In this document: positions 32,963-43,842 of the stretch, one piece after another
Layout of the letters: the number at the start of each line of letters is the position of its first letter
Position numbering within the stretch: position 1 is the stretch's first letter
From: Forficula auricularia
Taxonomy: Eukaryota > Arthropoda > Insecta > Dermaptera > Forficulidae
DNA: 64,000 bases
Assembly: GCA_024734495.1 (NCBI GenBank)
Contig: JALMQS010000225.1
Span: 7,291,425-7,355,424, forward strand
Direction of reading: 5' to 3'
Notes under the pieces: model-generated
What the model was told of the DNA's origin: nothing
The model's database searches: none
What the model saw: only the letters and a program-made list of their open reading frames with translations
Program-made: the position numbers and the translations under genes

Positions 32963-33689
32963 AAAAAAAAATTCTTAATAATGAAGTTAATTTCGAATAC
33001 AAATCTTTGTTTTGATAATATTAATAAAAAGAATATTGAGATAAATTTTTTCTCATTATAAAAACGATTTCAAGAAATAGAGTTGGAATTCCACACTAGT
33101 ACGCTTTTGTTATATTCTGTTGGCTGCAAATAACTTTTTATTTTTTTACATTTATGAATAACTAATTAACTAGACTGTCAAATCTATTGAAAAATGTATC
33201 ATTCGATTAATAAAAGTTGAATTATTGATCTGTATAAATTTGTTGTAAATGGTATAATTTCTATAGAAGTTATAGCCCTTTTAAAAGCTCAGCCATTTAC
33301 TTCCATGTTAAAAGGACTTTTTTCAATAATTTTCTCGTTAATGGGACAGACGATCAACTTCAAATTTCGGGAATAAATATTTAATAAATCAATGATTCGA
33401 TGATAAAAATTTGAAAATTTTCTTATAATAATGATAAACAGTCCCTAACCACCTTAAGTTAATGTATGTCTTTTAATTTAATTGACACTGTGAGAGAGAC
33501 AGCAAAGGCTATTTTTAAGTGTTTTTCAGGAAAGTTGTTTCGACTGAATCCACTTAAATTACAAATTTTAATGAGATAAACTCATCAAAATGCACTACTA
33601 AGAGTTTGTCGCATTAAAATGTTCAATTTAAGTGGTTTCATCTTTCCCGATAAACAATTAAACCACCGAAGCGTCAAATCTCTTAATTT
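32963..33689. other. AT-rich spacer
   Basis: Nothing recognised. Confidence 0.4.
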
Positions 33690-34235
33690 AAAGTGGTATG
33701 CGGCATCTGTGAGTCTCGAAAGACCTCCGCACTACCGAAGAGAAGAAGGAATAGATCAAGAAAAAGGGTGTAAGTGTTTGTGCATCCAGGTTTTGAATGT
33801 TTAAATGTTATAAGTGTCGGGAAAGACGGAGGCCTGTATAGAGTTCTAGTTCCTTGAAGTTATGGGGACAAAAGTATTGACGAATGAAGTGGTCCGGCAT
33901 TTTTCCAATTTAACCGCTAAAGGGTTTTGGGAATCGGCAAAAGTAGGCTTTGGGGGAGAATTACTGATTTTAACTCATCAGAGCACATACCCTAGTAGTA
34001 TCTATAGTAAATAGGGAAAGCGCGGAAACTCTTCTTAGAGACGACTCAATTAGCCTGATAGCTCGTTTCTGAATTGCATCCAGGGTGGCAAGATTATGGT
34101 TGGAGACCGTCCTCCATAGATGTGAGTGGTATTCGAGACAGCGGCGGATTTAGGCCCTGTACAGGGTGAGAAGTTGCAGGGGCGTGAAAAATCGCTTAGA
34201 CCTGAATAAGAAACCAATTTTCCTAAAAAATCTTT
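33690..34235 (-). pseudogene. CR1/Jockey-like LINE relic, older copy
   Basis: This aligns by eye with 35840-36430 over about 540 bp, sharing GTTCCTTGAAGT, GGTCCGGCATTTTTCCAATT and GCTCGTTTCTGAATTGCATC, with many substitutions and indels. Only the C-terminal third of the ORF and the 3' UTR are represented, and the frame is destroyed. Confidence 0.75.
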
Positions 34236-35800
34236 CGAGTTGTCTAAAAAAATGACGATGAAGCTAAAAAAAAAAAATTAAATAAAGAAATCCTTTCATC
34301 TAGGTTGGCAGATTCGAATGAAAATTTTGCTATGATATCTTTATAAAATATGATTAATCATTTTAATGGCAATGTTAAAAATGAGTGAAATATTCTTAAT
34401 AGATTAATTTCTCCGTGTTATCATCAATGGTCACCATTAGAAATTGAATGACGAATAGAATTTTAATTGCCTAGTAAGTATGTATGCTGAAAAAAAGAAA
34501 CCCTATCAACGAACATATGTACCTAATCGAAACCCGACCATGATGCTTGTCCAAGAATCTCACCCGTTTCTCAACCGGCTAGGAACATATGATCGGTTTC
34601 CAAATGAAAGACTTTTCTAATATAGTCTTTCGACAAATATCGAAATCACACACACTCACTCAGATAGAGGATATGACCTATCTGATGCACAGTCAACTTA
34701 TCCTCTCGAATGCTGGAGATCCCTAGTATGCCTGTCGTCCGGGCAACCCTTCAACCCGGGTTCTTGCCACTACGCAATCTCGTGGTCAAAAATATAACTA
34801 AAACAAACGGGTAAGCTACACAGTTATCAATATGACTCGCATGTGTTAGTTTTTATTTTAACCACCAGTCAGCGCTGTTTACCAACTGACAGATACCAAT
34901 ACTAAATTAGGATCAATTAAAAAATAATCTCAGATTACTAATTAATAAATTATAATACATTAATTATTCTTAGAGAAATTTTATTCAAAATACTCTAGAA
35001 CGGAAAGAAAATTAATTTTGAGATATATATGTACTGCTGGCGGAAAGTTAATTTGCAGAATATAAAATGGTACAATTTGCTTTAGTACAACAGGCGGTGT
35101 ATTTATATGGCTTTATATATAAGTGGGAGCAGGCGGGAGAAAGGAATGGTCTGTCTGTCTAACAAGACCATTTACAAGTGGTATTGTGTGTGTTTTGACT
35201 AATTTAGCCAGCCTGCCGCGGCGGCGGGCGGCTTCCTCTTCCCTTTTTAGCCCATCTGTCTGTCTGTCTGGGGATTTTCAAACCACCCACCTTCTTTTTG
35301 TGTCATTTAATCATTATGACTATTGCTCATCCCACTTCACTTCCATCATCTTCTTCTTCTTCGCATTGCCCATCTAGTTAAACATTTGTCATCAATTTTT
35401 ATTTAAAAATTATATCTTAAAAAAAAAAAATTATATATAATTTATCATTTTTATAGTTTAGAATGAATTCTGTTTATTTATCTCTCTCTGTTTTGTGTGT
35501 AAGAGGAGATTGTACAAATGCATTTGTTCGCAATGTTTGTTATTTATCAGCTCGGAGTGCCAGGGGGGGGGGGGGCGTTCCTCTATACAATTAAGGAAGT
35601 CATTAATATTTGAAAACTCAATTAAAAACATTTTAAATCTTTTGACATCTTAGAATAAAGCTTTGCTGTCTCATTTTTAAGGTAGGATCAGAGAAACAAT
35701 ATATTTAGATGTATAATAAAACCGATGACCCATCTTTTTACTTGCACAGTCATGTGGCAAGTCTGAGACTAAACGGGCATGAGCGTATCGGACCGATATA
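34236..35800. other. AT-rich spacer, no recognised gene
   Basis: A GC-rich patch with CCGCGGCGGCGGGCGGC is at 35215-35231 and a G13 run is at 35562-35574. GGGTTGAAGGGTTGCC near 34740-34762 (minus) is weakly tRNA-like. The frame 35123-35377 has no recognisable domain. Confidence 0.35.
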
Positions 35801-35802
35801 TA

Positions 35803-36759
35803 TTTTTTTTTTTTTAATGCAATCGAATGCAAGAAGGGGTGCACCAGTAAAGATGTAGCCCCTATGGATCTCGAAAGACCCTTGCATTACCGAAGAGAAG
35901 GGAAAGTTGATTAAGTGAGAGGGTGTAGACGTAGGTGTCCCTGCACCCTGGTTTTGAAGGTTTGAAGATCATAGGTGCTGGGAAAGATAGAGGCTGGGAG
36001 AGAGTTCCAGTTCCTTGAAGTCATGGGGATATATGTATTCGCGAATGAAGTAGTCCGGCACTTTTCCAATTTGACCGCGAAAGAGTGTTGGGAGTCGGCA
36101 AAACGTGTGCTGCGTGCAAAGCATGCTTTGGGGGGAATTATTGATTTTATCTCATCAGAGCACCTGCCGTGATAGTATCTATAGAAAAGGGAAAGGGCAG
36201 AGACATCTCTTCGATGAGCCAGCGAGTCAAGGGAGTCGGTGAGGGTAGAATCGTCAATTAGCCTGACGGCTCGTTTCTGAATTGCATCAAGGGTAGCAAG
36301 AGAATATTTTGAGGCTCCTCTCCACAGATGAGAGCCGTATTCGAGACAGGGGCGGATTTGGGCCTTGTAGATGGTGAGAAGTTGTGGGGGTTTGTAAAAT
36401 CGCTTGGACCTGAATAAGAAGCCAATCTTCCTTGCTGCAGATTTCGCCACAGAGGAGATGTGTTCATTCCAAGACAGGTCAGATGCGACAGAGACGCCCA
36501 ACATGGATAGGCTGTCACACATTTTCAGGGTATTCGAATCGAAGTGAATATCAGGGAAATCTCTATTTTCGCGCCTAGAAATTAGAAAACATTGAGTTTT
36601 ATTTGAATTAAAGTTAACTAAATTTTGAGAGCCCCATTTATTCAGTTTGTCTAGGTCGAGAGTAATTGAGGAGGCAATATTGATTCGATTATTCGGGAGA
36701 GAGGGTTTGCCGTGTAGAGTGCTATCGTCGGCGTAACAACTGTACCAATTATGAGTCAC
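35803..36759 (-). pseudogene. CR1/Jockey-group LINE RT, C-terminal 282 residues
   Basis: The uninterrupted frame 36759-35911 begins at THNWYSCYADDSTLHG, with the catalytic YADD. It continues with ITLDLDKLNKWGSQNLVNFN, KTQCFLISRR, LGVSVASDLSWNEHI, IYKAQIRPCLEYGSHLW, IQKRAVRLI, FYRYYHGRCS and TSRNWNSLPASIFP, the standard order after the palm in CR1/Jockey-group RTs. A poly-T at 35803-35815 is the reverse-strand poly(A) tail. Fingers and endonuclease are absent by 5' truncation. With no stops over 282 codons, it is one of the youngest ORF fragments here. Confidence 0.9.
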
Positions 36760-36769
36760 ATGGGTTTTA

Positions 36770-37000
36770 CGATCAGTCGGAGACTGGCATTAATATCAGA
36801 TTGGTGTCAGAATGATCAACTAACCGAGTCTTGGTATTTCGACCGACATTCAATCGGACAGGGATTGGCATTAATATCAGATTGGTGTCAGAATGGTCAA
36901 CTATCTGAGTCTCGGTATTACGACCGACATTCAATCGGATGGAGACTGGCATTAATATCAGATTGGTGTCAGAATGGTAAACTGACCGAGCCTCTTTTTG
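36770..37000. repeat. 81-bp tandem repeat, about 2.7 units
   Basis: GGCATTAATATCAGATTGGT recurs at 36786, 36867 and 36948, a period of exactly 81 bp, with CGACCGACATTCAATCGGA between. 81 is divisible by three, so frames stay open on both strands (36751-37026 plus, 36773-37108 minus). Confidence 0.92.
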
Positions 37001-37217
37001 AAATGTATGTGGTGAGGGGAAAATAGGGGGAAGAAGAGAAATTGTACTAAGAATTAATATTTTTAACAAATGAAACAATTGAGTTTTTAACCAGCTGATG
37101 GTATACATGCATGTATATTCTCTAAATCATGTAATGATATAGGATATAATGTGAAGATTTGCGATCACTAGCTGGGGTTTTGACTCTTTGAGAGTTTTGG
37201 CATTTGAAACTTAAGCA
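37001..37217. other. Spacer
   Basis: Nothing recognised. The last part belongs to the repeat flanking the hAT MITE. Confidence 0.4.
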
Positions 37218-37225
37218 ATCTAGAG

Positions 37226-37558
37226 CAGTGTTCCGCAAAGAGTGTGCCGCGGCATACTGGTGTACCGTGCTCATTAGTTGGTGTGCCGCTGAAAAATGTC
37301 AAGTTTTGAGAAGTTAATGCACCTACAAATATCTGGGAGTTATGCGAGCAGCCTTCTCAACGATTGCTTCAAATTTTGATCCCCTGTGCTCAGTTAAGCA
37401 GGCTCACATTTCTCATTAAACATCTTTTCATTATATATTGATTTTAATAATAAATAAATATTAAATAAACCTTGGTTTTTCTTTGGTGTACCTCGAAAAT
37501 TTCTTGATTTGGTAGGTGTACCTTGAACATAAAAAGTTCTAGACTTTTTAGACCACTG
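37226..37558. mobile_element. hAT-type MITE, 333 bp
   Basis: Left end CAGTGTTCCGCAAAGAGTGT, right end TTTAGACCACTG. The 8-bp duplication ATCTAGAG lies at 37218-37225 and 37559-37566. GTGTGCCGC-type repeats occur inside. There is no transposase. Confidence 0.85.
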
Positions 37559-37566
37559 ATCTAGAG

Positions 37567-38165
37567 GCTAGAAAAAGTAACATTAGCTAAAATCGAAGAA
37601 CGGAAGTTGATATTTATGAAAGTAAGAAAGAACTCCCCTGCGTTTCGCAACCATAAGTCTCAAAGCTATGAAATTCGAAACTTAAGTTTGATATTTGCTA
37701 AAAGGTGTACAACAAGATTTTGGTTGAAATCGGAACACTGGAAGTTGACATTTACATGAAAGATTTTTCGAAATGGTTAATTTATCAAGTGTCATAAGTT
37801 ATTAGTAGTGTATAAATTTTAATCCGATTAAAATAAAGAAAGGGGGTGTAAATTAAGTGTCGCAAAATAGACATTTTATTTGTTCATATCTCGTATAGGT
37901 ACGGTAAGTCTCAGAGCTTTGGGATTTTAAACTTAAGCTATCTAGAGGCTATAAGAAGTACCTCAAGATTTTGCCTAAAATCGAAGAAACGGAATGAACA
38001 TGTTAACTTTGAAGTTTTTTGGTATTTTGAAATTTTTGAATGAAGAAATTTAATATGATGATATCAAATAAGGGAGAAACTAATGTGAAAGTCGTGTGGT
38101 GCCCACACCAGTTGATTATTCTTCAATTAAAACTTTTATTTACTATTTGCATTGAAAGATATATA
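37567..38165. repeat. Diverged repeats around the hAT MITE
   Basis: AACTTAAGC..TCTAGAGGCTA is found at 37209-37220 plus 37560-37570 (split by the MITE) and again near 37930-37950, each followed by TAAAATCGAAGAA. Two or three diverged copies of a few hundred bases are implied. Confidence 0.5.
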
Positions 38166-38169
38166 TTAT

Positions 38170-38493
38170 ATATATAAGTAAGGTTTTCTCTGTACATTGG
38201 TCTAAATCACGCCAGATTTTGGTTTCAAACGTTTCAATCAAAGTTATGAACGAAAACACCCTCAACAAAATTCCTGTCTGTCTGTATGTTTGCGTAGTTT
38301 CCGCGAAAAGTTGCTCACGATTCACATAAAAACGGCTGAAGGGATTATTATGAAATTTCATATTTGTATCAGATGTCTTCTAACTTAAAATCATTAATAA
38401 ATAACGTTTTAATATTTTGACCTCAAAAGGGAGTTTGAGGTGGCGCACATAGGAAATTATCAAACGGCCTAGCAAGAGGGCCTCGCAGCTAGT
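38170..38493 (+). mobile_element. Helitron-like non-autonomous element
   Basis: ACATAAAAACGGCTGAAGGG and ATTATTATGAAATTTCATAT, ending in GGGCCTCGCAGCTAGT (CTAG then T at 38489-38493), fit the common arthropod Helitron layout with a CTRR-T end. The 5' boundary is in TA-rich sequence and uncertain. No Rep/helicase is present. Confidence 0.5.
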
Positions 38494-38927
38494 TATTCCT
38501 AAAGATACCTTTAAGAAAACTACATAGATATATGATTTATAAAGGTAGAGAGAGCTCTCTCACAAAGGCATTAGCATTACCGTTGTGGATTCAATCGTTG
38601 GTAATGGTAGAGCATTTAATTATAATATTGCTCTCTGTATATTGCTTCTCTTTCATGTCAACATACCAAATCTTAGACATCGATTCGGTAGAATAGTTGC
38701 AAATTAATAGAAAAGGGGTTGCTTATTCAGACTGTCTCTCCAGGTTGTTACACACAATAACAACAAGACGAGAAACTCAAGATCAGCTGGTGTAGACAAT
38801 TAGACTATCAATACAGTTCTATCGTTTACCTAACATGCATCATATATGAATAAACGTACTAGAATATTCCACACTAAATTTAATAATATATCATCATCAC
38901 TCTGCGTATTTTGAATATTTAAATACT
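38494..38927. other. AT-rich spacer
   Basis: Nothing recognised. Confidence 0.4.
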
Positions 38928-39371
38928 AATACAGTCAGGGACGGATTTCCCACTAGGCACACTAGGCCAGTGCCTAGAGGCGGCAAGGCCTGACGGTATA
39001 ATTACAAAATTTTATAATAAAGAAATTTAAAAAAATAATTTATTTTATTCATTTTTATGTAATTTTATTCCTATTTTAAAAGTAAGAAAAAAAAGACTCG
39101 TTATTTAAATTGTGCAGTAAAAATCAGTGCTTAATTTTGTTTATATATTTTTTTTTATTTCAAAAAAAGATTAATATATATATATATTGTCATTTTTTAA
39201 TATTTTATATATATAGGTATATATTGTCATTTTTTAGTTTTATTCTTTTCTCTATATCAATATATTTATCGTTTTTATTTCATTATTCGTGTCCATGATT
39301 AATAATTAAAGGAATCGTAGGGAGTTGGACAAGACTTTAAATTAAATTAAATACAAGTTTTGATTAAATAT

Positions 39372-39411
39372 GCCATACGTTTCGTTGCTGTTTTGCAACT
39401 TCTTCAGTGGC
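39372..39411 (-). ncRNA. Hammerhead ribozyme motif, left arm
   Basis: Minus strand: GCCA, CUGAAGA, A, GUUGC-AAAACA-GCAAC, GAAACGUA, UGGC. Mirror of 39863-39902. Confidence 0.75.
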
Positions 39412-39862
39412 TCATTTATTAAACTTATTTGTCAGGATTTTTTACTACGAGAAAAAACATTTCAAACAATATTCTTTTTTCTATCAAAATTCATTCAACT
39501 CATCAACCAACATAAAATATAAACTTTTAAACAACAAATTAATTGTTTTTTGTCAAAAAAATCAAAAAAGAATCAAACTGAACAAAGAATTTTATTTTTT
39601 TTTTTATTTTTATTTATTTATTTTTTTTTTTTTTTTTTAATAAATAAATAATAAATAATTTAATAAATAAATAAAAAATAAAAAAAAAATTCTTTTGTTC
39701 AGTTGATTCTTTTAGTTTTTTTGACAAAAAACAATTAATTTGTTTAAAAGTTTATATTTTATGTTGGTTGATGAGTTGAATGAATTTTGATAGAAAAAAG
39801 AATATTGTTTGAAATGTTTTTTCTCGTAGTAAAAATCCTGACAAAATAAGTTTATCAAATGA

Positions 39863-39902
39863 GCCACTGAAGAAGTTGCAAAACAGCAACGAAACGTATG
39901 GC
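39863..39902 (+). ncRNA. Hammerhead ribozyme motif, right arm
   Basis: GCCA (39863-39866), CUGAAGA (39867-39873), A, stem II GUUGC/GCAAC (5 bp), GAAACGUA (39891-39898), UGGC. Stem I is 4 bp and perfect. The cleavage triplet GUA is an allowed NUH. Stem III is the ACGU palindrome. Confidence 0.78.
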
Positions 39903-40339
39903 ATATTTAATCAAAACTTGTATTTAATTTAATTTAAAGTCTTGTCCAACTCCTACGATTCCTTTAATATTTATCGTTTTTGTTCCATATAATTGTTGTT
40001 TCCCTTTTGTACCTTTTTTCTCTTGATCTGTTTGTATCATATTGTTTATTTTCTTTGTAATTAAATTGGCCTAATATTGTATATTAAAAAAGCTAGATGC
40101 CCCTACAAATACAATGTTCTTGAATAAAAAAATGTTCTGTACTAGTGCATTTAATTTGCTAAATTTCAAAATAGCTTCGAGATGGTGGTGGTGGGGGGGG
40201 GGGGAAATCCAAGTGCCTAGGGCCCTGGGTCTCTTAAATCCGCCCCTGAATACAGTTTAGAAATATACTGAGAAGTGTTAATTTTATACTTTAATTAGAA
40301 AAATTGATTTAGATGAAATTATAATTGTTTTTGATCTTT

Positions 40340-40507
40340 TTACTTTACCATTCAAGGTGTGGTCAAGTATTGTAATCGTGCATGAAAAAAGTGTTGTTGT
40401 TTTTTTGCTTCTTTTTTCGAAATATCTAAAAAATGGCTCAAACTATTTTGATTAAAAAAAAAAAATAACGAAACTATGGTATTTCGGTCTACGAAAAAGC
40501 TCTAATA
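40340..40507 (+). repeat. Repeat family X, copy 3 (5' part)
   Basis: ACTTTACCATTCAAGG to GCTCTAATA matches the first 170 bp of other X copies. It is broken by the foldback MITE and resumes only briefly (AGTGAACAT at 41159-41167). Confidence 0.8.
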
Positions 40508-41156
40508 CCACTGAACGACAAAAATTAAACATAAATTTCTCCCCGTAAACCTAACAATGAATTCCAGTAGAGTTTTATAGGTTGATTATTATGCCATTTT
40601 CTGATTTTTTACCAGACGTCAGAGTTTTGAGATATTATCGGTCAAATTGACGAAAAAGGCCATTTTGACCTATTTTTGAGTCCCATTAAATATTAAACAG
40701 CAATATTTGAAATCAAAATATTTTGTTGGCGTAATAGAAAATAGCAGCGTCTTTGATTTTCAAATCACCACTTGATTTTTGCTTAACTAGAACTCGAGTT
40801 ATAGCTAAAAGACTAAGACCATATGTTTTTGTCTATGCTACTTATCCTTTATAATCAAGTAGTTTTAGTTTTTTAGTTATAAATCGAATTCTAATTGAAC
40901 TAAAAATATTTGGTAATTTGAAAATCAAAAAGGAAGCTGTTTTCTATTACGTCAACAAAATATTTTGATTACAAATATTGCTGTTTAATATCTAATGTGA
41001 CTCGAAAATAGGTCAAAATGGCCTTTTTCGTCATTTTGACCGATAATATCTCAATACTCTGACGTCTGGTAAAAAATCGGGAAATGATAATTAGCGGATA
41101 AAACTCTACTGGAATCCATTGTTAGGTTTAAGGGGAAAATTTTTTGTTGATCAGGG
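40508..41156. mobile_element. TA-flanked foldback MITE, complete, 649 bp
   Basis: The left end CCACTGAACGACAAAAATT and the complement of the right end (CCCTGATCAACAAAAAATT) are flanked by TA at 40506-40507 and 41157-41158. The insertion splits X at GCTCTAATA/AGTGAACAT, showing the target exactly. The arms are near-perfect inverted repeats meeting at a short loop near 40830. Same family as 4729-6561 and 51311-53790. Confidence 0.92.
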
Positions 41157-41167
41157 TAAGTGAACAT

Positions 41168-41480
41168 AGGTTTTAAAAATGATGACACCCTCCAAATGAT
41201 GCCCATTTCGGCGCACGCACTCTTCGAGCCTCTACCGATGGTACGACATAAATGTGGGATTATTTCAGATACTCTAATTAGCTGTTAAGAATATACCTAT
41301 TAAAATTATTGAAAGTTACATGTAAATCAAACATAATAAATTGTTACTAGGTATTTTTGTAACAGAACTTAATATCTATGACGCGACGTTTCGATCGGCC
41401 TATTCTGTGATCGAAAAATCGTAGTTATATTTTATTATTTGCTCTTGTTTTCACTAGCGCCGGTAAGATTCAAATAGAAA
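41168..41480. other. Spacer with a decayed hammerhead-like motif
   Basis: Minus strand near 41440-41385: GAUC...GAUC as stem II, then GAAACGUCGCGUC, but no CUGANGA box upstream. No other feature. Confidence 0.35.
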
Positions 41481-41805
41481 ATTTAATTATTAATAATTAA
41501 TGAAAAGATTTAAGTATCTTTTTTGAGATTCTTTTTTTTTTTTTTTTGAAGAAAGATGGAATTTTTTCAATAATCAACCCAGTTTAGGTAAATAACCATG
41601 GTTTCTAAAATAGTACACAAATCCGAAACCTGGTTTGATTTTTAAAAAAATTCCATCTATCTTCAAAAAAAAAGAAACTCAAAAAAGACACTAAAATCTT
41701 TTCATTAATTATTTAAAAAAGGGACCCCACTCTGAAAACTTTTTTCAGTTTAGCCTGATTTTTTGCTTTCTTCTTCGAGTTGAAAGGAGTGAAAAATCTG
41801 TTGCT

Positions 41806-42828
41806 ATATTTTTACTTTACCATACAGGGTATGGTCAAGTATTGTAATCGTGCATGAAAAAAGTGTTTTTTTCCTACTTTTTTTCAAAATATCTAAAAAA
41901 CGGCTGAAACTATTTCGATTAAAAAAATTGAGCGAAACCATCGCATTTTACTCTTCAAAAAAGCTCTAATAAGTGAACATCGAAAAAATTATATTTTTCG
42001 AGATAATAATTTTTTTGTCAAAATGTCTGTTAGTTAGTCTGTGCGTTACCAAATTTGTGTACGAGCTAGCTCAAAAACTAGTGTGAATATCGAAACCAAA
42101 TTTCACAGGTAGTTTTGGCCCATTGATTTTTCGTTTATTGGGCCACGCAGGTGGGGGCCTCCACTAACAAGAAATATTTACATTATCGGGTGAATTTAAT
42201 TACAGGATTATTTACATGATTATAGGAATATTAACATAATATATTTACAAAAAAAAAATTTCTTTTTTCTTTTTTTTTCTTTTTTATATACAATTTCTAG
42301 CGCATGGCGATTTCCCTATAAGTTCTCCTGTTGAAGCTGTAAAAATTCATTAATGAACCCCTCATCGCCCTGAAGGTCATATCGTATAAAGTTCTCTGAG
42401 AAATTCCCAGGGCGACAAGGGGAGGCACCGCTTTAAGAGCTGAATAGATTTTGGTGCATATCGACCTAAAATTAAGGGGGGTCGAGGAGGGGTTAAAAAT
42501 TAAAAATCTAAGCTATTTGAGCAAACTCAACCAAATTCTGTATACATAATCAGTGGACCACCAGAAGTCTAAAAATGCAAAAACTAACCGCCCAAAATGG
42601 GAGGGGGGGGGGGGGTCAAAAAATGAAAATCTTGGCCATTTACCAAACTCAACCAAATTTTGTATACATAATCAGTGGGTCCCTAAGAGTCTAAAAATAC
42701 AAAAACTAACCCCCCTCCCCTACATGATTATAAATAATTTTATTAAATATTAATGTAAGTGAGGGGCCAAGTTGTATGGTAAAGTCAAGTGGATGGCCAC
42801 ATCAGAACACGTCAGCTTATTTATCTTA
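41806..42828 (+). repeat. Repeat family X, copy 4
   Basis: Full-length type, ACTTTACCATACAGGG to GTATGGTAAAGTCA plus the CACATCAGAACACGTCAG tail. It has two G-run modules and is interrupted at about 42127-42436 by an R2-like fragment. Confidence 0.85.
42130..42436 (-). pseudogene. R2-like LINE C-terminal fragment
   Basis: The minus-strand translation from 42436 gives LVALGISQRTLY, TFRAMRGSLMNFYSFNRRTY and a stop near 42300. This parallels LIALGMSQKTIN, TYRAMRGSLLNFYTFSRRTY in the 2345-3077 copy. The 3' tail ends GGCCCAATAAACGAAAA at 42130-42150, as in the first copy. Only about 45 codons remain. Confidence 0.85.
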
Positions 42829-43010
42829 TGTTGCATATCGGTGAGAGATTCGTCTAAGTGTTTGGCTAACGCCCTGGCAAGCTAGTTAGCGCTTGGGTTC
42901 GATTCCCGAGGGGACGAAGCCCTCTGATATGCAATGTAAAAATATTTCTACTAAAACCTTTGATTCGTTCCTAAATAAAATTAAATTCACTTCATAATTA
43001 TTAATATTTT

Positions 43011-43546
43011 AATCAGAAAGCATATTTAAGAATGAATTCGGTTAGAATGTTGGTTTTTCATTAAATATACTATAAATATAATTCCTTATATATGGGTTCG
43101 AATTATTTTATGAATCATCAAAATCCGTTTGAATAACGATCTAAGAAATGAAACGTGTAGATTGCTCCAAGCCGTTCACGTCGGTTGTTATCTAAATGAG
43201 CTGAATGTGACGTGACGGTGTCAGCGAATTCCATCTTGCCTATTCAAATTAAATTCAATCATAATTTGACGCCATGGTTACATTGGGTGACGTGATAAAG
43301 ACACGTTGGAGTGTGAATAGAAGTAGATGCATTATTCAGGAGAGTAAAATCACATATACATATTTTAAAGACCTTATATTTATCTTTAAAGGTCCTTAAC
43401 TGTTTTTATTCTCTTTTTTGTTTTTCAGAATAACATAAAGACAAATGAAAATCAGCTCCGAAATTATTGAAGTTTTAATTTCTCTTTTATTACTACCTTA
43501 AACTCTACCAATATGCCAAATTTTAGTATCTTAGTCATTACATATA
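43011..43546. other. AT-rich spacer
   Basis: Nothing recognised. Confidence 0.4.
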
Positions 43547-43805
43547 TGAGGCGTTCAAAAGCAGACTGGACCATCCCACTTTTGGTTTTTTTATGAGAAA
43601 TACAGCAAAATAGAGATAAAGATGTAATCATTGATTCTAATTTGGCTAAAATTAATAAACTAAAAATTGGCTCCTAAATTCGATTACATATTTGGTGTTT
43701 GTAATTTGTTTTTTGTTTTTAATTTGATTTTGTTTGTAATTTTGTTTTTAATTTTAAATTTTTTTTTTTTTTTTTTTTTTTTATTTTAAATAATAACATT
43801 TTGTT

Positions 43806-43842
<37 letters not shown>

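Larger units (their letters stand above)
39277..39966. mobile_element. Hammerhead-bounded palindrome, 690 bp
   Basis: About 39308-39636 is the near-perfect reverse complement of 39640-39966, separated by an A/T-run centre. ATATTTATCGTTTTT at 39262-39276 and 39967-39981 is a 15-bp target duplication. Each arm carries an intact-looking hammerhead. There is no ORF apart from low-complexity artefacts. I infer a non-autonomous, PLE-derived foldback. Confidence 0.85.
38936..40248. mobile_element. hAT-type element with nested LINE end and palindrome
   Basis: Ends CAGGGACGGATTTCCC and AAATCCGCCCCTG, with TGCCTAG-type subterminal repeats on both sides. The 8-bp TSD AATACAGT lies at 38928-38935 and 40249-40256. 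Inside is a LINE 3' UTR ending near 40130 (its AATTGGCC...TGTATATTAAA...CTAGATGCCC tail matches 52870-52915). That UTR is itself interrupted at 39277-39966. Confidence 0.9.
41482..43010 (+). repeat. Dispersed family Z copy, split by X
   Basis: Left part 41500-41804 (GATGGAATTTTTTCAATAAT, AAAACTTTTTTCAGTTTAGC, GGAGTGAAAAATCT) and right part 42829-43010 (ATGTTGCATATCG, the tRNA-like head, GGGTTCGATTCCCGAG). Together they reproduce the tandem unit of 23.6-25.9 kb. The T-arm here is more tRNA-like than in the array (CCCGAG instead of CCTAAG). Confidence 0.75.
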
